Of a stretch of DNA of 64,000 nt, positions 23,212-32,357 are shown piece by piece. Numbering within the stretch: the first letter of the stretch is position 1; every line of letters starts with the position of its first letter. The position numbers and the translations under genes were made by a program. Under the pieces are notes generated by a model, which did no database searches, was not told the DNA's origin, and worked only from the letters and a program-made list of their open reading frames with translations. Origin of the DNA: 2-02-FULL-55-14 sp964581115 (GTDB lineage: Bacteria; Bacteroidota; Ignavibacteria; UBA10030); assembly GCA_964581115.1 (NCBI GenBank), contig CAZOMY010000002.1:62001-126000 (forward strand), written 5' to 3'.

Positions 23212-24774
23212 ATGGATCCGTATGTGTTGATCGTGATCGGCGCGCTCATCGGCGGGGCTTCGTTTTTCCTCGGCTGGTTCCTCAACCAGCGTACGGGGCA
23301 GAACAAGATCTCGACGGCCGAAGAACGCGCAAGGCAGATCCTCGATGATGCTGCAAAAGAAGCCGAGACCGTCAAGAGGGAAAAGATGGTCGAAGCGAAG
23401 GACGAGTGGTTCAAGCGGAAGAAGGAGGTCGAATCGGACCTCCAGGCCAAACGCAACAAGCTGCAGGCCTACGAGAAACAGGTCCAGAACCGCGAGGAGA
23501 ACGTCGAGCGCAAGCTTGACCTCCTGAACAAGAAAGAAGCGTCGATCCAGCAGCTCGAGCGGGATATCCAGGAGCGGCAGCGGCGCGTGTCGGAGAAGGA
23601 GCGGGAGCTTGAACGCCTCATCGGCGAGGAGACGGCCCGGCTGGAGCGGATCTCCGGCGTATCACGCGAAGAAGCGAAGAAGCTGCTGAACGAGAATCTG
23701 ATCGAGACCGTCAAGACCGAGGCCGCGCAAACCCTCAAAGAGATCCGCGACCACGCAAGGCTCGAAGGACGCCGTGAGGCCCAGAAGATCATCGTCCAGG
23801 CCATCCAGCGCACCGCGGCCGAACACACGGTCGAAACGACCGCGAGCGTGCTGACCCTGGCCAGCGACGAGATCAAAGGCCGCATCATCGGCCGAGAAGG
23901 GCGCAACATCAAGGCCTTCGAGGCCGCCACGGGCGTCGACGTGATCGTCGACGACACGCCCGAAGCCGTCATCCTCACGGGCTTCGACCCCTTCCGCCGC
24001 GAGATCGCTCGGCAATCGCTGGAGCGGCTCATCGCCGACGGACGAATCCATCCTGCCCGGATTGAAGAGGTGGTCGAGAAGGTGCGCAAGGAGCTCGAAG
24101 AAGAGGTCCTGCGAACCGGCGAGAATACCCTGCTCGAGATCGGCCTCCACACGGCACATCCGGAGATCCTTCGACACGTCGGCAAGATGAAGTACCGTTC
24201 GTCGTACGGCCAGAATCTTCTCCAACACAGCATCGAGGTCGCCTACCTGACGGGGATCATGGCGTCGGAACTGCGGCTCGACCCGATGCTCGCCAAGCGC
24301 GCCGGACTTCTGCACGACATCGGCAAGACGATCGACCGGAGCGTCGAAGGGCCGCACGCGCTGCTCGGCATGGAGCTGTGCAAGAAGTTCAACGAGAATG
24401 CGATCGTCTGCAACGCCGTCGGGTCGCACCACGAGGACATTCCGATGGAGCATCCGGTCGCGGCGCTCGTCCAGGCCGCCGACGCCATCAGCGGAGCGCG
24501 GCCCGGTGCGCGACGCGAATCGGTCGAAGAGTACATCAAGCGCCTCGAGCGGCTCGAGAGCATCGCAAAGTCTTTCAACGGCGTGACGAACACCTACGCC
24601 ATCCAGGCCGGCCGCGAAGTGCGCGTCATCGTCAATCATGAACGTATCGACGACGCCGTTGCCGAGCAGCTGGCGCACGACATCGCCAACAAGATCCAGC
24701 AGGAGATGGAGTTCCCCGGGCAGATCAAGGTGGTCGTGATCCGCGAGGTGCGCTCCGTCGCCATTGCCAAGTGA
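23212..24774 (+). CDS. rny: Ribonuclease Y
   Basis: 520 aa. An N-terminal membrane anchor (residues 2-24), a long coiled coil (about 25-200), the KH domain with GRIIGREGRNIKAFEAATG, then the HD domain with HSIEVAYLTG and LLHDIGKTIDR (metal-binding His/Asp) and a C-terminal part with VRVIVNHERIDD. It is a membrane-bound endoribonuclease that starts mRNA decay. Its stop overlaps the coaE start by 4 bp. Confidence 0.97.
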   Translation: MDPYVLIVIGALIGGASFFLGWFLNQRTGQNKISTAEERARQILDDAAKEAETVKREKMVEAKDEWFKRKKEVESDLQAKRNKLQAYEKQVQNREENVERKLDLLNKKEASIQQLERDIQERQRRVSEKERELERLIGEETARLERISGVSREEAKKLLNENLIETVKTEAAQTLKEIRDHARLEGRREAQKIIVQAIQRTAAEHTVETTASVLTLASDEIKGRIIGREGRNIKAFEAATGVDVIVDDTPEAVILTGFDPFRREIARQSLERLIADGRIHPARIEEVVEKVRKELEEEVLRTGENTLLEIGLHTAHPEILRHVGKMKYRSSYGQNLLQHSIEVAYLTGIMASELRLDPMLAKRAGLLHDIGKTIDRSVEGPHALLGMELCKKFNENAIVCNAVGSHHEDIPMEHPVAALVQAADAISGARPGARRESVEEYIKRLERLESIAKSFNGVTNTYAIQAGREVRVIVNHERIDDAVAEQLAHDIANKIQQEMEFPGQIKVVVIREVRSVAIAK

Positions 24775-25412
24775 GCCGAACCGCCGCGCCATCACGGCCC
24801 GCCCTGCCGACCTTCGGCATCACCGGCGGCATCGGCAGCGGCAAGTCGGCCGTTGCCGCTATCGTCGAGCGGACCGGCATCCCCGTCTGCCCGGCGGACG
24901 TCGTGGCCAAGTCGCTGAGCAACTCCGACCCGTCGCTTCGCCGAAAGATCGCCGCGCTGCTCGGTCCGAAGGCGTACCGCGGCGACGGCTCGTACGACCG
25001 GGCGTATGTTGCAACGCGCATCTTCGAGGACCGTTCGCTCCAGCGAGGGCTTGAAGCCATTGTTCATCCCGCCGTCGACAAAGCGATCCGCCGGCAACTC
25101 AGCGAATGGAAGCGGTCAGGCCATGCTATCGCGGCGGTCGAGGCGGCCCTGGTCTTCGAAGCGGGCATGGACCGCTGGCTCGATGCTGTGCTCGTGGTCG
25201 ATGCTCCCGAGAAGGTCCGCATTGGCCGTGTCATGCAGCGCGACGGCGTTGATGAGGCCTCCGTCCGACGCCGTATCGCAGCCCAAGGCTCGCCCAAAGA
25301 CCATCGAGGTCGCGCCACGATCGTCATCGAGAACGACGGGACGCTCGAGGAACTCGAGCCGCGGGTCCATTTCGCCGTCACCATCCTTCGCACCATGTTG
25401 TTGAGAGGTTGA
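24771..25412 (+). CDS. coaE: Dephospho-CoA kinase
   Basis: 213 aa from GTG 24771, overlapping the rny stop (GTGA). The P-loop GITGGIGSGKSAV lies at about 17-29. The family CPADVVAKSL, the EAALVFEAGMDRWLDAVLVV lid region and the C-terminal DDGTLEEL-like IENDGTLEELE are seen. It phosphorylates the 3' hydroxyl of dephospho-CoA, the last step of CoA synthesis. Confidence 0.94.
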   Translation: MSRTAAPSRPALPTFGITGGIGSGKSAVAAIVERTGIPVCPADVVAKSLSNSDPSLRRKIAALLGPKAYRGDGSYDRAYVATRIFEDRSLQRGLEAIVHPAVDKAIRRQLSEWKRSGHAIAAVEAALVFEAGMDRWLDAVLVVDAPEKVRIGRVMQRDGVDEASVRRRIAAQGSPKDHRGRATIVIENDGTLEELEPRVHFAVTILRTMLLRG

Positions 25413-25414
25413 CC

Positions 25415-26596
25415 GTGCCGACACTCGCCGAACGCGAACACGCCCGATTCTTCCATACCTACAAGCGCTTGGCCATCGAGATCGACCGGGGCGAGGGTGT
25501 GTATCTCTTCGACCGGTCCGGAAAGCGCTATCTGGACCTCTTTGGCGGGCTCGCGGTGAATTCGCTCGGCTACGGACATCCCGCCGTCCTGAAGGCGATC
25601 CAGGATCAGGCGCAGAAGTATCTTCACCTCTCGAATTTCTTTCTGCAGGAACCGCAGATCCGGTTGGTCGAGCGGCTGCTCGAGGCCACGGGCTTCCAGC
25701 GTGCTTTTCTCTGCAATTCCGGCACCGAAGCCCTTGAAGGGGCGGTCAAGCTCGCCCGCAAGTGGGCAACGGGAAAGAGCAAGACCGTGATCTTCGGCAT
25801 GTCGAATGCGTTCCACGGCCGCACCTTCGCCGCACTTTCGCTCATGGATAAGCCGAAATACCGCGACGGCTATGAGCCGTTCCTGCCGAATATGCGGTCG
25901 ATCCCGTATAACGACGTCGAAGCTGTCCGACGGTCGCTGAACGGTGAGACGCTGGCCGTTGTCCTCGAGTGCATCCAGGGTGAGGGCGGCATCTTTCCGG
26001 TGACGCCCGAGTTCGCGGCGGCATTGAACGAGTTGCGCGAGCGGCATGACTTCCTCATCATTGCCGACGAGATCCAGTCGGGCGTGGGCAGGACCGGGAA
26101 GTTCTTTGGGTTCGAGCATGTGGGCTTGAGGCCCGATGTCGTCCTGGTGGCCAAAGCCATCGGCGGCGGACTGCCGTTGGGGGCCGTGCTCGGCAATGAT
26201 CGCGTGGCAGAGGCGTTCACGTACGGCGTCCACGGCACGACCTTCGGCGGCAATCCCGTGGCCTGCGCCGCAGGCAACGCCGTGCTCGATGCCGTTTTCG
26301 AAGGCGGCCTGATGCAGAATGCAGCGCGCATCGGTGAACAGCTCCACGCCATCGGTGACCGATTACGCCGCGAATTCCCCCTCCTTGTCAAGGAGACGCG
26401 AGGTTTCGGATGCATGATCGGGATCGACCTGCACGTGCCGAGCCAGCCGGTGGTCGACGCCCTGCTGGCCCGAGGTATCCTCGTCAACAGTACGCATGAG
26501 ACGGTGATCCGGATCCTGCCGCCGCTCATCGTGACGCCTGAACATCTCGAGCACTTCGAACACGAACTGCGCGCCATCCTGAAAGTGAACGCCTGA
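25415..26596 (+). CDS. argD: Class III aminotransferase, acetylornithine-aminotransferase-like
   Basis: 393 aa from GTG 25415 (TTG 25409 is possible). PLP fold type I: CNSGTEALEGAVKLAR (phosphate site), NAFHGRTFAALSL, IADEIQSGVGRTGKFF (Asp that holds the pyridine N) and the Schiff-base lysine in LVAKAIGGGLPLGA. The closest subfamily appears to be ArgD/AstC-type, transferring the delta-amino group of acetylornithine. No other arginine genes are nearby, so a different omega-amino substrate is possible. The stop overlaps the next ATG by one base. Confidence 0.82.
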   Translation: MPTLAEREHARFFHTYKRLAIEIDRGEGVYLFDRSGKRYLDLFGGLAVNSLGYGHPAVLKAIQDQAQKYLHLSNFFLQEPQIRLVERLLEATGFQRAFLCNSGTEALEGAVKLARKWATGKSKTVIFGMSNAFHGRTFAALSLMDKPKYRDGYEPFLPNMRSIPYNDVEAVRRSLNGETLAVVLECIQGEGGIFPVTPEFAAALNELRERHDFLIIADEIQSGVGRTGKFFGFEHVGLRPDVVLVAKAIGGGLPLGAVLGNDRVAEAFTYGVHGTTFGGNPVACAAGNAVLDAVFEGGLMQNAARIGEQLHAIGDRLRREFPLLVKETRGFGCMIGIDLHVPSQPVVDALLARGILVNSTHETVIRILPPLIVTPEHLEHFEHELRAILKVNA

Positions 26597-27615
26597 TGCT
26601 GACCGAACTCGAACCCGGCGTCGTCCACGCTCCCGAGCTGTACGGCTCGGCGTGGCTGAACAGCGAGCCCGTGCTTCTGCGCAACCTTGAAGGGGGCATC
26701 CTGCTCGTCGACTTCTGGGACTCGGTCTCGGCGGCCAGTCTGCGCGCCGTGCCGATCGTCAAGGAGTGGTTCGAACGATATCGCGACATGGGGTTGAACG
26801 TCGTCGGCGTCCACACGCCGGAATTCACCTTCGGAGCGGATGATGCTCGGGTGGCGGCCGCCGTGCGCACACTCGGCATCCGATACCCGGTGGTGCTCGA
26901 TAACGCCGCGCTGGTGTGGGGCGCCTACCGAATTCCTACGTGGCCGACGCGCGTGCTCATCGACCGGACGGGCTGTGTGCGATTCATGCAGTCGGGAGAC
27001 AGCGGCTACCACGAATTCGAGCGTGCGATCCAGGTGCTCCTGCGCGATGCCGGATACCGCGGAGCGCTGCAGACCCTCATCCCGCCCTTCCGGCGCGACG
27101 AGGACCTCGTCGGACTGCGGAAGAGGTCGACGGGCGACATGCGCCTCGGCTATGTGCGCGGTTCGATCGGGAATGTCGAGGGACTGATCCCGGAGACCCG
27201 CAGCGCCTACGACGATCCGGGGCTGTATCTGCCCGGCCGCATCTACGCCGACGGCATCTGGTGGTCCGGGCGGGAGTCGCTCCGTTCCTCAGGAGAGCCC
27301 GGCGATCGATCGTCGCTAAGTCTCGAATACGACGGGTCGGATGTCCATGCGATCGCGGGCGCTTCGACGCCCGTGTTGGTGTCGATCGAACAGGACGGAG
27401 CGCCGTTGTCGTCAGGCGTGTACGGAGCGGACGTGCAACGACGGCCCGACGGGATCGCGGTCGTCGAAGTCTCCGAGCCGCGGCTCTACCATCTCGTTCA
27501 GGAGGGGCAGACCGAGCGTCGCCGATTGCGGATGAGCGTCTTCGAGCCGGGGCTGGACGTCTACGCAATGTCGATCCTCGGTCCGATGGACCTGACGGCG
27601 TTCTCAGAGAACTGA
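26596..27615 (+). CDS. Redoxin-fold protein with DipZ-type C-terminal domain, active cysteines lost
   Basis: 339 aa. The N-terminal part (about 20-165) is a TlpA/AhpC-like thioredoxin fold: LLVDFWDSVSAASLRAVP aligns with the usual FWATWCPPCRAE but both cysteines are serine (S45, S48). VVGVHTPEF, RYPVVLDN, the cis-Pro segment IPTWPTRVLID and the following GDSGY are conserved. The C-terminal ~170 residues resemble the thioredoxin-like domain at the end of DipZ (LGYVRGS, LYLPGRIYADGIWW, agASTPVLV). It is probably a binding rather than a disulfide-exchange protein. No signal peptide is seen, so cytosolic. Confidence 0.75.
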   Translation: MLTELEPGVVHAPELYGSAWLNSEPVLLRNLEGGILLVDFWDSVSAASLRAVPIVKEWFERYRDMGLNVVGVHTPEFTFGADDARVAAAVRTLGIRYPVVLDNAALVWGAYRIPTWPTRVLIDRTGCVRFMQSGDSGYHEFERAIQVLLRDAGYRGALQTLIPPFRRDEDLVGLRKRSTGDMRLGYVRGSIGNVEGLIPETRSAYDDPGLYLPGRIYADGIWWSGRESLRSSGEPGDRSSLSLEYDGSDVHAIAGASTPVLVSIEQDGAPLSSGVYGADVQRRPDGIAVVEVSEPRLYHLVQEGQTERRRLRMSVFEPGLDVYAMSILGPMDLTAFSEN

Positions 27616-27616
27616 G

Positions 27617-28645
27617 ATGAAGGCTATCCGTATCCACGCCCACGGCGGCCCGGAGGAGCTTCGGCTGGAGGACCTGCCCGAGCCCCCGTTCCGGCCCGAC
27701 GAGGTCCGCGTGCGCGTCCATGCGACCTCGATCAACCATATGGACATTTGGGTGCGGACCGGACTGCCGGGAGTGCGTGTACCGCTGCCGATGATCCCGG
27801 GCGTCGATGCCGCCGGCGTCGTCGATTCGGTCGGAGAAGCGGTCCATCATGTACAGCCGGGCGATCGGGTGGTCGTTGCACAGGGGATCTCATGCGGGCA
27901 CTGTGCACACTGCTTGAACGGCAGCGACAACCTCTGCAAGGACTATATCCTCATCGGCGAGCATCGCGACGGCGCCGATGCGGAATACCTCGTTGTTCCG
28001 GCAAGGAATGTCATCGCGCTCGCCCCCGAGATCTCGTTTGAATCGGCTGCGGCGGCCGGACTTGTGTTCCTGACCGCATGGCAGATGCTTGTGGATAAGG
28101 CGCAGGTGAGGCCCGGCGAGACCGTGGTTGTGCACGGTGCGGGGAGCGGCGTGGGCAGTGCGGCCATCCAGATCGCGCGTCTGTTCGGCGCACGGGTCAT
28201 CGCCACGACAAGCTCAGAGAAGAAGGCCGATCAGGCCCGGCTGATCGGAGCGTCAGAGGTGATCTTGTACCCACGAGAGGATGTCCTCGGGTCGATCCGG
28301 CGGCTGACAGAGAAGCGCGGCGCCGATATCATCGTCGATCACGTAGGTACGACCGTGTGGGAATCGAGCATCAAAGGCCTCGCAAAGGGTGGACGGCTTG
28401 TCACCTGCGGAGCGACCTCCGGCTATGAAGCCGTAACGGACCTGAGATACGTCTTCTACAAGCAGTTGAGCATCCTCGGGTCGACGATGGGCCGGAAAGG
28501 AGATCTGCTCAGGATCCTTGAGTTCCTGTCGGAAGGGAAACTCCGCGCCGTGATCCATGCCGCTCTGCCGCTCGCTGAGGTTCGCGAGGCCCATCGTATC
28601 GTGGAATCCGGAGAGCAGTTCGGAAAGGTCGTCCTCCGCGTTTGA
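27617..28645 (+). CDS. Zinc-containing MDR dehydrogenase / quinone-oxidoreductase-like
   Basis: 342 aa medium-chain dehydrogenase. The GroES-like half contains the structural-zinc cysteines CGHCAHC plus a later Cys in NLCKDY. The catalytic-zinc positions of alcohol dehydrogenases look changed (INHMDIWVRTG in place of a Cys, and PGVDAAGVV in place of GHE), as in quinone oxidoreductases. The Rossmann half has VVHGAGSGVGSAAIQIA. It starts directly after the redoxin stop (one base between). Substrate unknown. Confidence 0.85.
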   Translation: MKAIRIHAHGGPEELRLEDLPEPPFRPDEVRVRVHATSINHMDIWVRTGLPGVRVPLPMIPGVDAAGVVDSVGEAVHHVQPGDRVVVAQGISCGHCAHCLNGSDNLCKDYILIGEHRDGADAEYLVVPARNVIALAPEISFESAAAAGLVFLTAWQMLVDKAQVRPGETVVVHGAGSGVGSAAIQIARLFGARVIATTSSEKKADQARLIGASEVILYPREDVLGSIRRLTEKRGADIIVDHVGTTVWESSIKGLAKGGRLVTCGATSGYEAVTDLRYVFYKQLSILGSTMGRKGDLLRILEFLSEGKLRAVIHAALPLAEVREAHRIVESGEQFGKVVLRV

Positions 28646-28816
28646 ATCGATATCTGCACGATCCGCCTGCGCGCGCTCGGGAATCTTCCGTTCTTTCATC
28701 GTATATTGGTCATGTGGCCATTTGACGACAGCTTGCCGCCACCGCTCCGAAAGTGCTAAAGCGTCGACGGGACCGATCGCCCCGACACGCCTGTCGGGGT
28801 TTTTCGTTTCGTCACC
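28646..28816 (+). promoter_or_regulatory. metH leader region
   Basis: 171 bp without a gene. TATATTG at 28702-28708 is a good -7 element, although no TTG stands 20 bases before it. A possibly structured CCGCCACCGCTCCGAAAGTG-type segment around 28736-28764 follows, and then the terminator hairpin at 28780. The whole looks like a regulated leader; I could not match it to cobalamin, SAM or SAH riboswitch consensus sequences. Confidence 0.45.
28780..28805 (+). terminator. Terminator hairpin 17 nt before metH
   Basis: CCCCGAC (28780-28786), 6-nt loop, GTCGGGG (28793-28799), then five T. The metH GTG start is at 28817, so no promoter fits in between. It is either an attenuator for metH or a terminator for the dehydrogenase gene. 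Confidence 0.75.
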
Positions 28817-31800
28817 GTGACACTTGCCATCATGACCTCTGCGTTTCTCGCACGGCTCCGCGACAAGGTCCTCGTCTTTGACGGCGCGACCGGAACCCAT
28901 CTCCAGGGCCAGCAACTGACCGCCGACGATTTCGGCGGAGAAGCTCTGGCCGGCTGCAACGAATTCCTCGTGATCTCCAAACCCTCAGCCGTCGAACGCG
29001 TCCATGCCGACTATCTCGAAGCGGGTTGCGACGTGGTCGAGACCGACTCGTTCGGCTCGACCAGCATTGTGCTCGCAGAATACGGCTTGCAGGATCGTGC
29101 GGAGGAGCTGAACCGTCTCGCCGCGCAGATCGCCCGCCGCGTGGCCGCGTCGTACGCGACGCCCGGCCATCCGCGCTTCGTAGCCGGTTCGATGGGTCCC
29201 ACCACCAAGCTGCCGTCGCTCGGTCACATCTCCTTCAAGGAGATGTCCGATGCCTTCTATGTTCAGGCCCGCGGACTCATCGAAGGCGGCGTCGACCTCC
29301 TCTGCGTAGAGACGGTCCAGGATATCCTTCAGGCAAAAGCGGCGCTGCACGGCATCCAGCGGTACTTTGCCGACAGCCGGAAAAAGGTTCCGATCATCGT
29401 CTCGGTCACGATCGAGTCGATGGGAACGATGCTGCTCGGAACGGAGATCTCTGCGGCGCTGACGGCCATCGAGCCGTTCGACATCGACATCTTCGGGCTT
29501 AACTGTGCCACCGGACCGCAGGAGATGTCCGAACATATCCGGACCCTGTCCGACATCTCGCCTCTTCCGATCTTCGTCATGCCGAACGCGGGCATTCCGG
29601 AGAACATCGGCGGTCACGCGCACTACCATCTCTCGCCCGAGGACCTCGTGCGGTCCATGACGCACTTTGTCAGAGACTTGGGCGTTTCGGTGGTCGGCGG
29701 TTGTTGCGGTACGACGAAGGAGCACATCCGGCAGTTGGCGGCGGCTGTCGGAGGCCTCACCCCCAAGGTCCGGACGCCCCGGTTCCCGCCCGCCGCATCA
29801 AGCCTTTACCAAGCGTCTCCCTTCAAGGTCGACAATCCGCCCACGCTGGTCGGGGAGCGGACCAACGCGAACGGGAGCAAACTCTTCCGCGATCTTCTGT
29901 CGAAGGAGGATTGGGAAGGGATCGTGGCCATGGGGAGGGAGCAAGTGCGCGAGCAGGTGCATCTGCTGGACGTCTGCGTCGCATACGTCGGTCGCGACGA
30001 GAAGTCCGACGCCGCGCAGGTATTCTCCCGATTCAATCAGCAGATCACCGTACCGCTTGTCATCGACTCCACCGAGTCTCACGTCGTCGAGGAAGCGTTG
30101 CAGCGGATCGCCGGCAAGGCGGTGGTCAATTCCATCAACCTTGAGGACGGTGAGCAGCGTCTCGAGCGGATCGTGGGGCTCTGCAAGCAGTACGGCGCAG
30201 CCGTCATCGCCCTGACGATCGACGAGCAGGGAATGGCCAAAACGGCCGATGCAAAACTCGCGGTCGCGCGGCGTATCTACGATCTCGCCGTCGTGAAGCA
30301 CGGGATGCGGCCGCACGACATCATCTTCGACGCGCTGACGTTCACGCTGGGCTCCGGCGACGAAGAGTTCCGCCGGGCCGGCATCGAGACGATCGAGGCC
30401 ATCCGCCGCATCAAGCGCGAGTTGCCGGGGGTGCACACGATCCTCGGCGTCAGCAACATTTCATTCGGCCTATCCGCCGCAGCACGGCCGGCGCTGAACT
30501 CGGTCTTCCTCCATGCCGCCGTCGAGGCCGGGTTGGACATGGCTATTGTTCACGCCTCGAAGATCATTCCGCTGTACAAGCTCGACCCCAAAGCGCGCGA
30601 ACTCTGCCGGCGGCTTGTGTTTGACGAGCGAGTCTTCGAAGGAACGGGCAACGATCGGACCGTGGTCTCGGACCCGCTGACGGAATTGATGGCATTCTAC
30701 GCCGGCGCGAAACAGGAGAAGGCGTCGTCTGCAGACCGGGGAGGGAGTGTTGAGGAACGCCTTCGGCGCCGCATCATCGACGGCGACCGGGTGGGCTTGT
30801 CGGCCGACCTGGATGAAGCGTTGAAGGTGCGGCCTGCGCTCTCCATCATCAACGACGTTCTGCTCGAAGGCATGAAGGTCGTCGGCGACCTGTTCGGCTC
30901 GGGACAGATGCAGCTGCCGTTCGTCCTCCAATCGGCCGAAGTCATGAAAGCAGCCGTCGCTCATCTCGAACCGCATATGGAAAAGACGGGCGGCCGCGCC
31001 AAGGGCACGATGGTTATTGCCACCGTCAAAGGCGATGTTCACGACATCGGCAAGAACCTCGTCGACATCATTCTCACGAACAACGGCTTCAAGGTCGTCA
31101 ACCTCGGCATCAAGACGCCTGTCGAGGCGATGCTGCATGCGGCGGAGGAGCATCGGGCCGACGCCATCGGCATGAGCGGCCTTCTCGTGAAGTCCACGCT
31201 GGTCATGAAGGAGAACCTGGAGGTGATGGCCGAGCGGGGGCTCACGATCCCGGTTATTCTGGGAGGGGCGGCGCTGACGCGTCGCTATGTTGAGCAGGAC
31301 CTGCGCTCGGTCGCGAGCGGTCCGGTCTTTTACGCGAACGACGCCTTCGATGGCCTGCGTCTCATGGATCAGATCGTGTCGGGAACGCTGCCCGACGCTC
31401 CGTCCGTGGCGGAATCCGGAAGCGACGATGACGAGCCGGCCCTGACCGGGTCGGAAGCCAAGATCGCCATGGCGGAGGCCGAAGGGAATGCCGGGCCGCC
31501 GCTGCGCTCATCCGTATCGCGCGACGTACCGATCCCTTCACCGCCGTTCTGGGGCTCGAAAGTAGTGTCGGACATTCCGGTCGAAGACGTCTATCGCTTC
31601 ATCAATGATGTCGCGCTCATCCGCGGTCAATGGCGGATCGTGAAGGGCAGACTTTCGGCCGAAGAGTACGACCGCATCCTGCGGGAGAAGGTGTTGCCCG
31701 AGTACCAGACTCTCAAAGACCGGGTACGCGAAGCGGGACTCCTCGAGCCGAAAGTGGTCTACGGCTACTTCCCGTGCCAGTCGGATGGGAACGACCTCGT

Positions 31801-32344
31801 CATCTACGAGCCTCCGGGCGACGGGTCATTGCCGACGACCGCGTCTGTCAAAGGACGCATCACGTTCCCCCGGCAGTCGAAGGACCGCCAGCTGTGCATT
31901 TCAGACTTCTTTGCTTCGGTCGATTCCGGCCGCATCGACGTGATCGCAATGCATCTGGTGACGGTCGGCCGCCGAGCGTCGGAACATTCCAGGCGGTTGT
32001 TCGACGGGAACAACTACAAGGACTATCTGTACTTCCACGGGCTGAGCGTTGAAAGCGCTGAAGCGCTCGCGGAATTGTGGCATCAGCGCGTGCGACAGGA
32101 ACTGGGCATCGCCGGCAAGGACGCGGCCGAGATCAGGCGGCTCTTCAGTCAGGGCTACCAGGGAGCCCGGTATTCGTTCGGATATCCGGCCTGTCCCAAC
32201 CTCGAAGACCAGTCCCTCCTGTTCGAGCTTCTTCGTCCCGAACGCATCGGCGTGGAGTTGACGGAGGAGTTCCAGCTCGAACCGGAACAGTCGACCAGCG
32301 CGATCATTGTGCATCATCCCGAAGCCCGCTACTTCAACATTTGA
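28817..32344 (+). CDS. metH: Cobalamin-dependent methionine synthase
   Basis: 1175 aa from GTG 28817 (ATG 28832 is an alternative), all four modules present. The homocysteine domain (about 1-320) has the zinc cysteines in GLNCATGPQ and VVGGCCGTT. The methylfolate domain has NPPTLVGERTNANGSK. The B12 cap and B12-binding domain has DVHDIGKNLVDIIL, whose His is the lower cobalt ligand. The activation domain (about 910-1175) has GARYSFGYPACPNLEDQ for AdoMet. It methylates homocysteine and needs a reductase not found here. Having an intact activation domain is typical of stand-alone MetH. Confidence 0.97.
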   Translation: MTLAIMTSAFLARLRDKVLVFDGATGTHLQGQQLTADDFGGEALAGCNEFLVISKPSAVERVHADYLEAGCDVVETDSFGSTSIVLAEYGLQDRAEELNRLAAQIARRVAASYATPGHPRFVAGSMGPTTKLPSLGHISFKEMSDAFYVQARGLIEGGVDLLCVETVQDILQAKAALHGIQRYFADSRKKVPIIVSVTIESMGTMLLGTEISAALTAIEPFDIDIFGLNCATGPQEMSEHIRTLSDISPLPIFVMPNAGIPENIGGHAHYHLSPEDLVRSMTHFVRDLGVSVVGGCCGTTKEHIRQLAAAVGGLTPKVRTPRFPPAASSLYQASPFKVDNPPTLVGERTNANGSKLFRDLLSKEDWEGIVAMGREQVREQVHLLDVCVAYVGRDEKSDAAQVFSRFNQQITVPLVIDSTESHVVEEALQRIAGKAVVNSINLEDGEQRLERIVGLCKQYGAAVIALTIDEQGMAKTADAKLAVARRIYDLAVVKHGMRPHDIIFDALTFTLGSGDEEFRRAGIETIEAIRRIKRELPGVHTILGVSNISFGLSAAARPALNSVFLHAAVEAGLDMAIVHASKIIPLYKLDPKARELCRRLVFDERVFEGTGNDRTVVSDPLTELMAFYAGAKQEKASSADRGGSVEERLRRRIIDGDRVGLSADLDEALKVRPALSIINDVLLEGMKVVGDLFGSGQMQLPFVLQSAEVMKAAVAHLEPHMEKTGGRAKGTMVIATVKGDVHDIGKNLVDIILTNNGFKVVNLGIKTPVEAMLHAAEEHRADAIGMSGLLVKSTLVMKENLEVMAERGLTIPVILGGAALTRRYVEQDLRSVASGPVFYANDAFDGLRLMDQIVSGTLPDAPSVAESGSDDDEPALTGSEAKIAMAEAEGNAGPPLRSSVSRDVPIPSPPFWGSKVVSDIPVEDVYRFINDVALIRGQWRIVKGRLSAEEYDRILREKVLPEYQTLKDRVREAGLLEPKVVYGYFPCQSDGNDLVIYEPPGDGSLPTTASVKGRITFPRQSKDRQLCISDFFASVDSGRIDVIAMHLVTVGRRASEHSRRLFDGNNYKDYLYFHGLSVESAEALAELWHQRVRQELGIAGKDAAEIRRLFSQGYQGARYSFGYPACPNLEDQSLLFELLRPERIGVELTEEFQLEPEQSTSAIIVHHPEARYFNI

Positions 32345-32357
32345 CGACGGAGGAACC

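Noticed and set aside
25064..26347. 427-aa minus-strand open frame opposite coaE and the aminotransferase
   Set aside because: The plus-strand genes carry P-loop and PLP motifs; the reverse frame has none.
28646..28816. Cobalamin riboswitch before metH
   Set aside because: The region is only ~170 nt including the promoter, and no B12-box could be recognised; kept as an uncharacterised leader.
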